Shown here: in pieces, positions 17,923 through 27,050 of the stretch
How positions within the stretch are numbered: the first letter of the stretch is position 1
How the letters are laid out: each line of letters starts with the position of its first letter
Assembly: GCA_965227905.1 (NCBI GenBank)
Contig: OZ245780.1
Span: 5,518,001 to 5,582,000 of the forward strand
Direction of reading: 5' to 3'
DNA length: 64,000 bases
Source: CBDDHT01 sp965227905
GTDB lineage: Bacteria; Pseudomonadota; Alphaproteobacteria; Rhizobiales; Methyloligellaceae
Position numbers and translations under genes: made by a program
The notes under the pieces: model-generated
What the model was told of the DNA's origin: nothing
Databases searched by the model: none
Seen by the model: the letters and a program-made list of their open reading frames with translations, nothing else

Positions 17923-18801
17923 ATGAGCAATGCAACTGAAAACGGCGTCCGCAAGCGGGTGACGACAGAGAGAATCCGCAAGCGAAAAAGCGGCGGAGAG
18001 CCGATCACGCTCGTCACGGCTTACGACTATCCCATGGCACGCTGGGCGGACCAGGCGGGCATCGACATCATCATGGTGAGCGATGCGTTCGCCAGCGTCG
18101 GTCTCGGCCGGGAGGACGCACTTGGCGTGACGCTCGACGAGACGATCCATCACACGCGTGCCGTGCGCGCCGGCGCGGGTTTGTCATTGACTGTGTCGAC
18201 GATGCCGTTTCTGTCCTATGTCCGGCCGCGCGAGGCCGTCGCCAACGCCGCGCGTCTTGTCAAGGAAGGCGGCGCACAGGCGGTCGAAGTCGAGGGTGAC
18301 GCGGGGCTTGCAACAACCGTCCGCTCCCTTCACGAGGCAGGCGTCGCGGTCCTCGCCCATGTCGGTCTGACAAAAACGATCACCGGCCGGACAGGCAGTT
18401 ATCGCGGCAGGGCGCGCACGTCCGAGGACGCGAAGTGCATCGTCGAGGACGCGCTGACGCTCGCCCAGGCCGGTGCATTCGCCGTCTTGATCGAGTGCGT
18501 TCCCGACCGGGTTGCGGGCTTGATTACCGAAAAACTCGACGTGCCCACAATCGGAATTGGCGCCGGACCGGATTGCGACGGCCAAGGACTTGTCAGCCAG
18601 GACCTGCTCGGCATGTTCGACAAATTCTGCCCGAGTTTCGTCAAGCGCTACGCGGCGCTGGGCGACCTGGCCATCGAGGCATTTGGCGCATTCCGCGACG
18701 ATGTGGTGGAGAAGTGCTTTCCGGGCACGGAGCATGTGACCACCCTGGACGATGACGTGTACGCATCATTGGCCAAGGCGAAGCTGCGCGCGAGGAAATA
18801 G
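17923..18801 (+). CDS. PanB-like enzyme, divergent at two metal/substrate positions
   Basis: 292 residues, the usual length for ketopantoate hydroxymethyltransferase, a TIM-barrel enzyme that transfers C1 from methylene-THF. Recognised motifs are TAYDYPMARWADQAG, MVSDAFA and GIGAGPDCDGQGLV. Compared with E. coli PanB, Asp45 is kept (Asp54 here), but Asp84 is Thr93 and Lys112 is Glu122; the catalytic Glu181 is kept (Glu191 in LIECVP). Since canonical PanB binds Mg through Asp45 and Asp84, this is unlikely to be an ordinary pantothenate enzyme. Start ATG chosen over GTG 17899. It is followed by a second PanB-like gene after 19 bp. Confidence 0.82.
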   Translation: MSNATENGVRKRVTTERIRKRKSGGEPITLVTAYDYPMARWADQAGIDIIMVSDAFASVGLGREDALGVTLDETIHHTRAVRAGAGLSLTVSTMPFLSYVRPREAVANAARLVKEGGAQAVEVEGDAGLATTVRSLHEAGVAVLAHVGLTKTITGRTGSYRGRARTSEDAKCIVEDALTLAQAGAFAVLIECVPDRVAGLITEKLDVPTIGIGAGPDCDGQGLVSQDLLGMFDKFCPSFVKRYAALGDLAIEAFGAFRDDVVEKCFPGTEHVTTLDDDVYASLAKAKLRARK

Positions 18802-18820
18802 CCAATCAAAGGACAAGACC

Positions 18821-19678
18821 ATGACCGAGAAAAAACGAACGAAAGTCACCATCAAGAAGCTGCACAGCATGAAGCAGGCCGGCGAGAAGATCGTCGGCAT
18901 CGGCGTCTACGACTCGCCCATGGCGGCGATTGCCGACGAGATCGGTTTCGAGCTGCTGATCAATGGCAATGCCGGGCCGATGTCGCTCCTCGGACACCCC
19001 GATCCGACACGGGTGACCTACGCCGAGCAGCTCATCCTCACACAGGCCGTCGCGCGGGTGGCGAAATACGGCATGGTCATCGGCCATATGCCCTTCCTGA
19101 GCTATCACGCCTCTACAGAGGAGGCGATCCGCAACTCGGCCCGTATGGTCGCCGAGGGTGGCGCGGATGCGGTAAAGTTCGAGGGCAACGCGGCCAACGC
19201 GCCTGTCATCCAGTCCGTGGTCGAGGCCGGCATACCGGCAATGGGTCACATCGGCATGATGGCGCAGCGCAAGACCGAGCAAAGCGGTTTCGGTTTCAAG
19301 GGCCGCAAGGCCGACGAGGCGGCCGAAATCGTCAAGGCGGCGCGAGCCTTTGTCGATGCGGGAGTCTTCGCCTTTATTCTGGAATATGTGCCGGTTGAGA
19401 TCACCACCTATCTTGCGGAGACCTTGCCGGTGCCGTTACTGAGCGTGGGAGCCGGTTTTTCGCCCGACGGCATGTATCTGATTAGCGGCGACGCCGTCGG
19501 CTACAGCGCCTTTCCCCGGCCCAAAAACGAAGCCAGTTTCGTCGACGTCAGGCCGATCATTCAAGAGGGTCTCACGAAATACAAGGAACAGGTCAGGTCG
19601 GAAGCCTATCCGGGTACCGACTTCACCACGCATATGACATCTGAAGAGCACGAGAAATTTCTCGAGATCGTGAAATAA
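18821..19678 (+). CDS. second PanB-like protein lacking the conserved metal-binding Asp residues
   Basis: 285 residues behind AAGGA. The PanB/PEP-mutase-like barrel is clear: VYDSPMAAIADEIG, MPFLSYHASTEEAIRN, GGADAVKFEGN and ILEYVPVEI. The position of Asp45 is Asn50 (LLINGNAG) and that of Asp84 is His89 (IGHMPF); Lys112 is kept (Lys119). So it differs from the first copy at complementary positions. It may be a partner subunit of the first, or an enzyme with another reaction on a 2-oxo acid. It is followed 1 bp later by the MTHFR gene. Confidence 0.8.
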   Translation: MTEKKRTKVTIKKLHSMKQAGEKIVGIGVYDSPMAAIADEIGFELLINGNAGPMSLLGHPDPTRVTYAEQLILTQAVARVAKYGMVIGHMPFLSYHASTEEAIRNSARMVAEGGADAVKFEGNAANAPVIQSVVEAGIPAMGHIGMMAQRKTEQSGFGFKGRKADEAAEIVKAARAFVDAGVFAFILEYVPVEITTYLAETLPVPLLSVGAGFSPDGMYLISGDAVGYSAFPRPKNEASFVDVRPIIQEGLTKYKEQVRSEAYPGTDFTTHMTSEEHEKFLEIVK

Positions 19679-19679
19679 G

Positions 19680-21218
19680 ATGAGCCTGGGCCGATATCCG
19701 TCGCAGATTCGCGACGCCTTATGCGGCGGCGAGTTTCTCTATACCCTGGAATACGTTCCGCACGAGCATGGCGAGAGCGACGTGCAGAATCTCGACGGTC
19801 TCGCGCGCGAGGCCGAGAAAGTCGGGCAGGATCCGCGCATCAGGGGCGTGAATATCGGCGATCGGGTCAAGTCGCTCGATTCGCTGGATACGGTAGAGTG
19901 CGGCCGGATTTGCGCCGAGGCGAGCGGCAAGCAGCCACTCCTGCATCTCGCCGGCAAGAATCGCGAGCCGCGTGAGGCACGGGCTGTATATGAGCGTGCG
20001 GTGGGCTGCGGGCTCGAAACGATGCTGATCGTCTCCGGCGACGGTCTGCCGCGCGAACCCGGTCAAGCCCGCATTCGCTATCATGACTCGGTCGTGGGAA
20101 TTGCCGATGTCAAGACGATCGCGCCCGATGCGTTTGTTGCTGCCGCAGTTTCTCCATTCAAGTACCGCGAGGAGGAGCTTCTCAACCAGTATCTCAAAAT
20201 GGCGAAGAAATATTTCGCCGGCGCCGATTATTTCATCACCAATTGCGGCTGGGACATGCGCAAGTTCCAAGAGCTGATCTGGTACCGCGATGCACGGGGG
20301 TTCGGCTTTCCGGTGGTGGCGAATCTGCTCCTGCCGACCCGCGGCTGGGCGCGCGGCATCAATCGCCGCCGATTGCCGGGCGTTTTCTTGTCCGACGACC
20401 TTATGGCCTTGATCGAGGCGGAATATAAGGATTCAAGGTCGGGACGGGCAGCGGCCATGCGACGTCTCGCGCTGCAAATCGTCGGAGTACGGCATATGGG
20501 CTACTCGGGCGTTCAGCTCAGCGGCGTCGAGACCTATGACGATATCTGCGAGGCTATCGAAAGCGCCGATATGGTCGCGCGCGAGCTTGCGTCGTTTGAG
20601 GATTGGCAAGCGGCCTGGTCAGACGCGCACAAAATGTCCGACGGCCGCGCAGCGGATTTCGCGCCGGCCGACGCGCTATATCTCTATGGCGATGAAGCGC
20701 CGGGGGCCAACAGTTTGGACGGTCCGCCGATACTCGCGGGTGCGACGACGGACACGGCGGCATTGAAAAAGGCGCGCTGGCTCGATGCCATCGACCGCGC
20801 GATTTTTCACGACGACTCGCCCGGTTCCAAGCTTGTCGGCCCGATCTGCCAAGCTTTGGACGGGCCGGTGCTGCGCGCCGTCGAGCATGCGGTCAAGAAA
20901 CCCTTGCTTGGATGCGAGATGTGCGGAACATGCCGGATTCCGCAACTGTCGTATATCTGTCCCGAGACCTGCCCGAAAGGTCTCGCAAACGGCCCTTGCT
21001 CCGGCACGGATGACAATGTCTGCGAATTCAAGGACAGAGAGTGCATCCACAATGCGAAATATCGCATAGCCAAGGCACGGGGCCGATTGTCGGAGCTCGA
21101 AACGCAATTGATTCCCGCTGTCGAGGCAACCAGGGGAACCTCGTCCTGGGCGAACAAATTCCGCGGCGCCGAACCGGCGCATCTGCAGCTTGCGCCGAAG
21201 GCCGGCAAGAGCGGCTGA
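19680..21218 (+). CDS. methylenetetrahydrofolate reductase-like protein with C-terminal Cys-rich domain
   Basis: 512 residues. The N-terminal 300 residues form the MetF-type TIM barrel (FLYTLEYVPHEHG, RGVNIGDRV, LHLAGKNREP, MLIVSGDG), which reduces 5,10-methylene-THF to 5-methyl-THF using flavin. Residues 415-465 are a cysteine-rich MTHFR C-terminal domain (GCEMCGTC, CPETCPKGLANGPC, C, C) that probably binds Fe-S or zinc, as in electron-accepting MetFV-like forms. The gene starts 1 bp after the second PanB-like stop. Together the operon suggests C1 traffic between a 2-oxo acid, folate and a methyl group; the net reaction is inference. Confidence 0.86.
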   Translation: MSLGRYPSQIRDALCGGEFLYTLEYVPHEHGESDVQNLDGLAREAEKVGQDPRIRGVNIGDRVKSLDSLDTVECGRICAEASGKQPLLHLAGKNREPREARAVYERAVGCGLETMLIVSGDGLPREPGQARIRYHDSVVGIADVKTIAPDAFVAAAVSPFKYREEELLNQYLKMAKKYFAGADYFITNCGWDMRKFQELIWYRDARGFGFPVVANLLLPTRGWARGINRRRLPGVFLSDDLMALIEAEYKDSRSGRAAAMRRLALQIVGVRHMGYSGVQLSGVETYDDICEAIESADMVARELASFEDWQAAWSDAHKMSDGRAADFAPADALYLYGDEAPGANSLDGPPILAGATTDTAALKKARWLDAIDRAIFHDDSPGSKLVGPICQALDGPVLRAVEHAVKKPLLGCEMCGTCRIPQLSYICPETCPKGLANGPCSGTDDNVCEFKDRECIHNAKYRIAKARGRLSELETQLIPAVEATRGTSSWANKFRGAEPAHLQLAPKAGKSG

Positions 21219-21328
21219 TGCAATTTCCAAGCAATGCGAAAAGCCCCGCCGAATATGGTCCTCTGAGCAGCGAACGAGGCTTTGATGAGCCCACCAGCCC
21301 AAATTAGCAGTGACGACCGCTCCTGGCA

Positions 21329-22907
21329 GATTTTGTTGATTTAGTCGGGTGAGTTCGGTTTTTGGACGTCTGCAGCTGTTAGTAGCGGACGTTTTGTGAA
21401 CCCGCCTTGGGCGTCATGCCCATGTGAGGCGGGCTATGCGGGTGTCTCGCTGGCTTCTGCTTCACGCTGGCTGCACAGCGGGAGGTGGTTCCGGTCTGAG
21501 CTTTGCGAGCTTCCTGAGGTTCTGGGCGGTGGCTGCGAGCAAGAACTCGTCTCTGGCTCCATTTGGTCCGCGCAACCGTAAGCGTCCCAACTTCAATATC
21601 CGCTTGAGATGAGCAAACAGCATCTCAACTTTCTTTCGGTTCTTGCGTGACGTCTCATAGGCTTCTGTTTCTGCGATGTCGCGTGCCATGTCTCGGGCAC
21701 CCTCATACATGGAACGCGGGATTTTTCGGGCCGGCTCTTTAGGGGAACATTCCGGCTTTCGGGGACAAGCTCCGCAGTCTCCCCCGCGCGCCCGGTAGAG
21801 GAGTGTGGCTCCATCATTGACCAGCCTGCCGGTCGTCCCGAGCGTCTTGCCTGCCGGGCAGGTATAGGTGTCACTCTCAGCGTCATAGACAAAGTCGCTG
21901 CGCGAGAACGTTCCGTCCGTTCGCCTGGATTTGTCAAAGACGGGAATGTGCGGCTCAATCCCATGTTCGTAGACGAGCCAGCCCAGCATGTCGGCTGTAC
22001 CATAGGCCGTGTCGCCGGCGAGGCTTTCCGGGTAAAGATCGAAGCGATCCATCACCCGCTCGATCATCGTGCGCGCAGCACCCACCTCGGCCTGGCGAAT
22101 GGCGCGTGTCGCCTCCACATCCACGATGATGGCGTTGTCAGTATCGATCAGATAGTTCGTTGCGTATGCGAAGAAGGCGGGACCACGCAAGGCACCTGTC
22201 CATTGCGCTGCCGGGTCGGAAGGTGAGACGAACTTCGGCGTTACCCGACTTGCAGCTCCGAAGGCTGTATCGTCCAGGGTCTCGAGATATTCTCGAACCG
22301 CTTGCCTTGGCTCTACCGGCAGATCCGCGACGTTCCATTCTTTACCAGGGAGCGACCGCTGCTTGTTGGCGTCAGCCTGGATCAGGCTCGCATCGACGGC
22401 AAAACCCTCACCACCCACCAGGTCCTCATCAATGCAGCGACGCACAACATCTTCAAACAGATGGCGCAGGATGTCGCTCTCTCGGAACCGACCATGACGA
22501 TTGCGCGAGAAGGTGGAGTGATCGGGAACATCGCCGTCCAGGCCCAATCGGCAGAACCAACGGTACGCAAGGTTCAAGTGAACCTCTTCACACAACCGCC
22601 GCTCAGAGCGAATGGCGAAGCAATAACCGACGATCAACATTCTGATCATCAGTTCCGGATCAATCGAAGGACGTCCGATCGAGCAATAGAACGGAGCCAT
22701 CTTGGCTCGGATGTCATTGAAATCGAGGAAGCGATCGATCTGCCGAAGCAAGTGCTTCTCCGGCACATGCTCGTCCAGGCAGAAGTCGTAAAAAAGACGC
22801 TCTGGAGCCGCCTGCCTGCCCATCATCGATCCGCCCTCCATGCTAAATCACACAGAAAACGGAATCACTGTTCGCTCATAAGCGCAACCGACTAAATCAA
22901 CAAAATC
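21329..22907 (-). mobile_element. IS1182-family insertion sequence, complete, with 4-bp target duplication
   Basis: 1579 bp. The 20-bp terminal inverted repeats match exactly: GATTTTGTTGATTTAGTCGG at 21329-21348 and its complement at 22888-22907. GGCA stands directly outside both ends (21325-21328 and 22908-22911), read as the target duplication. It landed just after the MTHFR gene, and the single transposase gene is intact. Confidence 0.88.
21462..22841 (-). CDS. IS1182-family transposase
   Basis: 459 residues, a full-length DDE transposase. The N-terminal part starts RQAAPERLFYDFCLDEHVP with the IS1182-type FLDFNDIR and RPSIDPELMIRMLIVGYC. The catalytic Asp candidates are in FAVDASLIQADANK and AGDTAYGTADML, with the Glu in the C-terminal EAYETSRKNRKKVE region. 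The C-terminus carries LRKLAKLRPEPPPAVQPA. Nothing indicates a break, so it may be active. Confidence 0.92.
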   Translation of the reverse strand: MEGGSMMGRQAAPERLFYDFCLDEHVPEKHLLRQIDRFLDFNDIRAKMAPFYCSIGRPSIDPELMIRMLIVGYCFAIRSERRLCEEVHLNLAYRWFCRLGLDGDVPDHSTFSRNRHGRFRESDILRHLFEDVVRRCIDEDLVGGEGFAVDASLIQADANKQRSLPGKEWNVADLPVEPRQAVREYLETLDDTAFGAASRVTPKFVSPSDPAAQWTGALRGPAFFAYATNYLIDTDNAIIVDVEATRAIRQAEVGAARTMIERVMDRFDLYPESLAGDTAYGTADMLGWLVYEHGIEPHIPVFDKSRRTDGTFSRSDFVYDAESDTYTCPAGKTLGTTGRLVNDGATLLYRARGGDCGACPRKPECSPKEPARKIPRSMYEGARDMARDIAETEAYETSRKNRKKVEMLFAHLKRILKLGRLRLRGPNGARDEFLLAATAQNLRKLAKLRPEPPPAVQPA

Positions 22908-22911
22908 GGCA

Positions 22912-23236
22912 CTTCTGAGACCCGATCGGCCTCGAAAGATGATGGCCGCTGCTGAAGGCTAACCGGATAAAATTGGCACCTTTTGCTGCCAAGAGATTGT
23001 AACCAGCGAATCTGGCGAAATTGCCGGATTATCCGGTTGTGACCGACGCTGTCGAAAACTCATTGAGGGTATCTGGCCTTTTGATCCAGATGATTCCACC
23101 GCCAAGTGGGCGCGCGTTAGGCCCACTGGAAGTTCAATCCGAGTGCAGTAGCATTTCATGCACTTCCAATTTGGTTGTCGAAGGATTTACGCTGAGATGA
23201 GACGCAAGGCTGGCGCTAGTTTCAGCGTTTTGGTGA
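22912..23236. other. intergenic region with a 10-bp inverted repeat
   Basis: AACCGGATAA (22961-22970) is matched by TTATCCGGTT (23029-23038), 58 bp apart. No gene is seen in this 325-bp gap; it lies between the IS and a small regulator. The repeat could mark the ends of a deleted element or an operator for the regulator. Confidence 0.4.
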
Positions 23237-23449
23237 CTAACTGACCGCTAGCAGCTGAGAGGGCGTTGTTTCAAGCCCTTCGGCAATTTTGCACATTACG
23301 TCCAGAGACGGATTGCGAACGCCGCGCTCGATTCCCGAGATATAAGTCCGATCCAGCCCTGTGCGGAAGCCAAGTTCTTCCTGCGAGAGATCCAACTTGA
23401 TTCGTCGCTCTCGGACATTCCTCGCCAGAATTTTTCTATATTTTCCCAC
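23237..23449 (-). CDS. XRE-type HTH regulator, short form
   Basis: 70 residues that are almost entirely one Cro/C1-type HTH (RNVRERRIKLDLSQEELGF, then RTYISGIERGVRNPSLDVMCKIAEGL). Such stand-alone HTH proteins often control restriction or toxin-antitoxin genes (controller type). The next gene, a divergently oriented membrane protein, starts about 200 bp away, and no obvious target operon is adjacent. Confidence 0.82.
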   Translation of the reverse strand: MGKYRKILARNVRERRIKLDLSQEELGFRTGLDRTYISGIERGVRNPSLDVMCKIAEGLETTPSQLLAVS

Positions 23450-23653
23450 ATGGGTATGGCGACCTTTTGTAGACTGATCGTCTACGGACTATGAGTCACA
23501 TTTTTCTTTCCCCTGAGGGCAATTCGCAATAAGAAGTCAAACAGGGTGCATTTTTGGCAACAACCCTATTTCGAACTCACGCGGTTTAGAGAGGAACGTG
23601 ACTGCAAGAATTTGTTGGCGATTCGTAGGAACTCCAATTGGTGAGGTGAGGGC

Positions 23654-24406
23654 ATGGATCCAAACACTAAGCTCCTGATCATCTATGGGGCTCTTTCCCT
23701 ACCACTAGTGTTCATTCGCAGCGACGGCGCGCGCTTCTGCGTAGGTATATTTGCTGGCCTATTCATATCGATTGCACATGGCGCACCCGTTCCAGGACCA
23801 ACTGCGCCACTAGAACAGTGGGGCACATTCCTCGGGAGCTTCATTGCAATGCCTGCAATGGGCTTTGGAATGGCCGTGTTCGCTACCTTTTTACGATTGC
23901 CCTATGTCTGGATCCGAACCGGAAATTTCATTGAGCCCGATGTTCCGCTAACGAGATCAGGACGGGTTGTCATCGTCTCCTGGGTTCTGATGTATGCGGT
24001 TGCTGGCTGGTTCGCAGTTGATGCGCCCGGTGTCATGCAGCTCCAACAATCGACCCATTCGTTGGGAGAAGAGCGCCTTTCACTTGCGAGACCAAGTGTG
24101 TCTGGAAATCCGCCGTTTGCCATGAGCCCAAACGATCCAACATTTAGGGCGGCTTACATCAAAAGCCTTGTCAAGAATTGCAAGAAGAATCAGGCAAGAG
24201 AAGCGAAGCAGGTGCCGGCGCTGGGCATCACGGATTCTCAGATAGAAAGATATTGTAGTTGCGTGGCAGAAAACTCATCCGCAAGTATCACAGCTGCCGA
24301 AATCGATTTTATGTTGAAAAACGGGTTCAAGCCGCCGCCGTCATATCGGGAGAAGATAGTTCGAATTGCCCAACCGTGTTTGAACAAAGTTTGGGAATCA
24401 AAATAG
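23654..24406 (+). CDS. membrane protein of unknown function with cysteine-containing tail
   Basis: 250 residues, with GGTGAGG before the ATG. The first 120 residues hold about four hydrophobic helices. From residue 135 the tail is polar and carries cysteines (KNCKKNQ, YCSCVAEN, QPCLN) and could form a small domain outside the membrane. No family is recognised. It is flanked by an HTH gene and an interrupted resolvase, typical of accessory DNA. Confidence 0.55.
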   Translation: MDPNTKLLIIYGALSLPLVFIRSDGARFCVGIFAGLFISIAHGAPVPGPTAPLEQWGTFLGSFIAMPAMGFGMAVFATFLRLPYVWIRTGNFIEPDVPLTRSGRVVIVSWVLMYAVAGWFAVDAPGVMQLQQSTHSLGEERLSLARPSVSGNPPFAMSPNDPTFRAAYIKSLVKNCKKNQAREAKQVPALGITDSQIERYCSCVAENSSASITAAEIDFMLKNGFKPPPSYREKIVRIAQPCLNKVWESK

Positions 24407-24772
24407 AATTCGCAATACCCGCGTCGGGGGACTTTTTCCTTGATGTTTAGCTGGCGGCCAAAGCTCTGTAGATGGAGGCTTTGGATAGGCCAGTCTCACG
24501 CATGATCGCCGGTACAGTCTCTCCAGCTTCCCGGCGCTCGCGGATTTCGGCTACTTTCTCGTCCGTTAGGATAGGTTTTCTGCCAAGCTTCACTCCTCGT
24601 TCGCGGGCCCTCGCGATGCCATCCATTTGGCGCTCCCTTCGGATGTCATTCTCGAATTCCGCAATCAAAGCCAAAATACCCATGACGAGTTTTCCAGATC
24701 GGCTCGTGGTGCTGATCATTGGTGAGCGTCCGGTGAACACGCTCTGTTGGGAACGGCGACCAGCAGTTACGC

Positions 24773-26272
24773 TCAGGTCTGAGCGTAACGCCACGGCATG
24801 AGCTGTTCAAGACGAGTCATCTTGTGATCAGCGATGCGGCCCAGCGTATCGGTAAGCCAGGCTTGCGGATCGACGCCATTCAGCTTGGCAGTTTCGATCA
24901 AAGTATAGGCGATTGCCGCGGATTTGCCGCCGCGCTGCGAACCGGCAAATAACCAATTTTTTCTGCCGACGGCGATGCCGCGCATGGCGCGTTCAGCGGT
25001 ATTGTTGTCGATTTCAAGGATGCCGTTTTCGAGATATGATCGAAGCCGCTTGATCCGCGTGATGGCATAGCGGATCGCCCCGGCAAGTGGCGTCTTGCCG
25101 GACAATTTGGGAAGTTGGATTGCCAGCCAAGTATCCAAATCCTCGAGAACCGGCTTGGCCTCGTCTTGTCTGATCCGCACGCGTTCATCGGGAGGTTCAC
25201 CACGCACCTTCTTCTCAATGGCATAAAGCTCGGCGATGCGTCTGATTGCCTCTGCCGCAATGGCTGATCCTTGCGATTGCTGCACATCGACAAACTTCCT
25301 CCGGATATGTGCCATGCAGGCGACTTCACGGATATTGCCGGAACGATACAAGTCTTCGAACCCGGCATAGCCATCAGCATGCATCCAACCGGTGAAGTTA
25401 TTGAGATGCTCCCTTGGCCGTTCGGCCTTACGGTCAGTAGAGAACTGATACCATGCCGCCGGCGGTGCTTTGCTCGCCCAGGGGCGCTCATCTCTGGCGT
25501 AAGTCCACAGCCGGGTTGTCTTGGTCCTGCCTGTGCCGGGAGCCTGCATCTTCACCGGCGTGTCATCGGCAAAGATCGCCGTTCCGCTCAGAACATGCCG
25601 GCCGATGGCGTCTGCCAGCGGTTCCAGCAAGGCTGTCGAGCGACCAACCCAATCGGCAAGGGTCGAGCGATCCAGATCGATCCCTTCACGACCAAAGATC
25701 TGGCTCTGACGATAGAGCGGGAGATGATCGGCGTACTTGTTCACAAGCACATGTGCCAGCAGACCCGGTCCCGGACGGCCACGTTCAATAGGCCTCGATG
25801 GCAACACGGCCTGCGTGATCTTCTCGCAGCATGAACAAGCCATGCGCGGGCGCACGATGCGGTTCACAACGAAGCGCCCCGGTACGAAGTCCAGCTCCTC
25901 AGTCACATCTTCACCAAGTTGCCTGAGTTTGCCGCCACATGATGCGCAGGCTTCACCGGCTGACAATACCGTCTGATGACGCGGCAGATGATCAGGCAAT
26001 GGCTTTCGCTTCGGTTGGACTTTCGGCGCCTCAATGCCTGCGATATCGGATGACGGGTCAGAGGCGCGCGCAATCTCCTCGTCTTTCAGTGTCAGCTCAA
26101 GCTGGTCAATCGCTTCCGAACGTGAACCGAACTGATGGCGGCGCGATCCGGCAAGCTGGTGCTTCAGCTTGTCGATTAACAGATCTCGGGACTTCAACTC
26201 AGAGGTTAGTGAGGCAATAAGATCTTTTAGAATCTCAGGATCATCAGGTAGTTGGTTGGCCTCATTGAGCAT
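24773..26272 (-). CDS. tnpC: IS66-family transposase TnpC
   Basis: 499 residues. It starts with a coiled-coil region (LIDKLKHQLAGSRRHQFGSRSE), then a zinc-finger-like segment (CASCGGKLRQLG, CSCCEKI), then the DDE core (FADDTPVKM with Asp; HADGYAGF with Asp; NNTAERAMRGIAVGRKNWLF with Glu in the family pattern) and the C-terminal ... LNGVDPQAWLTDTLGRIADHK. Full length and uninterrupted. It needs TnpA and TnpB in most IS66 members. Confidence 0.95.
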   Translation of the reverse strand: MLNEANQLPDDPEILKDLIASLTSELKSRDLLIDKLKHQLAGSRRHQFGSRSEAIDQLELTLKDEEIARASDPSSDIAGIEAPKVQPKRKPLPDHLPRHQTVLSAGEACASCGGKLRQLGEDVTEELDFVPGRFVVNRIVRPRMACSCCEKITQAVLPSRPIERGRPGPGLLAHVLVNKYADHLPLYRQSQIFGREGIDLDRSTLADWVGRSTALLEPLADAIGRHVLSGTAIFADDTPVKMQAPGTGRTKTTRLWTYARDERPWASKAPPAAWYQFSTDRKAERPREHLNNFTGWMHADGYAGFEDLYRSGNIREVACMAHIRRKFVDVQQSQGSAIAAEAIRRIAELYAIEKKVRGEPPDERVRIRQDEAKPVLEDLDTWLAIQLPKLSGKTPLAGAIRYAITRIKRLRSYLENGILEIDNNTAERAMRGIAVGRKNWLFAGSQRGGKSAAIAYTLIETAKLNGVDPQAWLTDTLGRIADHKMTRLEQLMPWRYAQT

Positions 26273-26349
26273 GCAAATGGTCTATCAGATTCACACTCTT
26301 TATGGAATCCCTCGACCACAACAAACCTTTGTTCCAAATAGATTTTTGT

Positions 26350-26697
26350 TCACCCGGCCGTCAACGGACGCCACGTCCGCTGAGGTGCTCGCCAATCGAT
26401 CCCTTCCAGAAGCATCGAGAGTTGCGCTGGCGTGATCACGACTTTGCCGTCAGCCACCGATGGCCAAACAAACCGGCCCCGTTCCAGGCGCTTGGAGAAC
26501 AAGCACGCACCCTGGCCATCCCACCAGATTACTTTGATCAGATCGCCACGTCGTCCACGGAACACAAACAGATGACCCGAGTACGGATCCTGATGCAAAA
26601 CCGTCTCTGCTAAAGCTGAAAGGCTGACAAAGCCCTTGCGCATATCGGTCGCGCCTCCAGCCAACCAAATCCTTGTCGAGGCTGGAACCGGGATCAT
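26350..26697 (-). CDS. tnpB: IS66 accessory protein TnpB (IS66 ORF2)
   Basis: 115 residues with the IS66 ORF2 pattern: IWLAGGATDMRKGFVSLSALAE, GHLFVFRGRRGDLIKVIWWDGQG and FSKRLERGRFVWP. Its role in transposition is not understood mechanistically. Its start overlaps the TnpA stop by 4 bp (ATGA), so translation is coupled. Confidence 0.95.
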   Translation of the reverse strand: MIPVPASTRIWLAGGATDMRKGFVSLSALAETVLHQDPYSGHLFVFRGRRGDLIKVIWWDGQGACLFSKRLERGRFVWPSVADGKVVITPAQLSMLLEGIDWRAPQRTWRPLTAG

Positions 26698-27050
26698 TCA
26701 CTCAGGCCTCGCACCAGGCGAGAGACTGCTTCAGGATCAAATGCACCCGTGATGCTAAATCGGTGTCCGTTGGTCAGCGTGATCTCAATCCGACCATCCG
26801 CAACTGGTGACTCGACAGGCAGCGCAGACTGTTCAGCCACGATCTCAACCGGCAGGAACGTAGCCTCCCGCGTATCATCTTCGACCACGGCAAACCGAGG
26901 ATCGCGCAGCCATTTGAAAACAAGATTGGCGTTTACATCATAGCGGCGGGCAACGCGAGAAACCGACACACCGGGAACCCGCGTCTGGGCGACGATATCC
27001 CGCTTCTCATCATCCGACCAATGTCGCCGCTTCCGCCACTTCCTTGCCAT
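26694..27050 (-). CDS. tnpA: IS66 accessory protein TnpA (HTH)
   Basis: 118 residues from the ATG at 27050. The HTH is RRHWSDDEKRDIVAQTRVPG and VSRVARRYDVNANLVFKWLRD. The same frame is open upstream into the split resolvase (to 27446), which gives a false 250-residue fusion; the start inside the IS is chosen because it restores the family's N-terminus. TnpA probably binds the element ends. Confidence 0.93.
   Translation of the reverse strand: MARKWRKRRHWSDDEKRDIVAQTRVPGVSVSRVARRYDVNANLVFKWLRDPRFAVVEDDTREATFLPVEIVAEQSALPVESPVADGRIEITLTNGHRFSITGAFDPEAVSRLVRGLSE

Noticed and set aside
17923..19678. Ordinary panB genes for pantothenate synthesis
   Set aside because: Both copies lack residues that bind Mg or substrate in canonical PanB, and they stand with an MTHFR rather than panC or panE.
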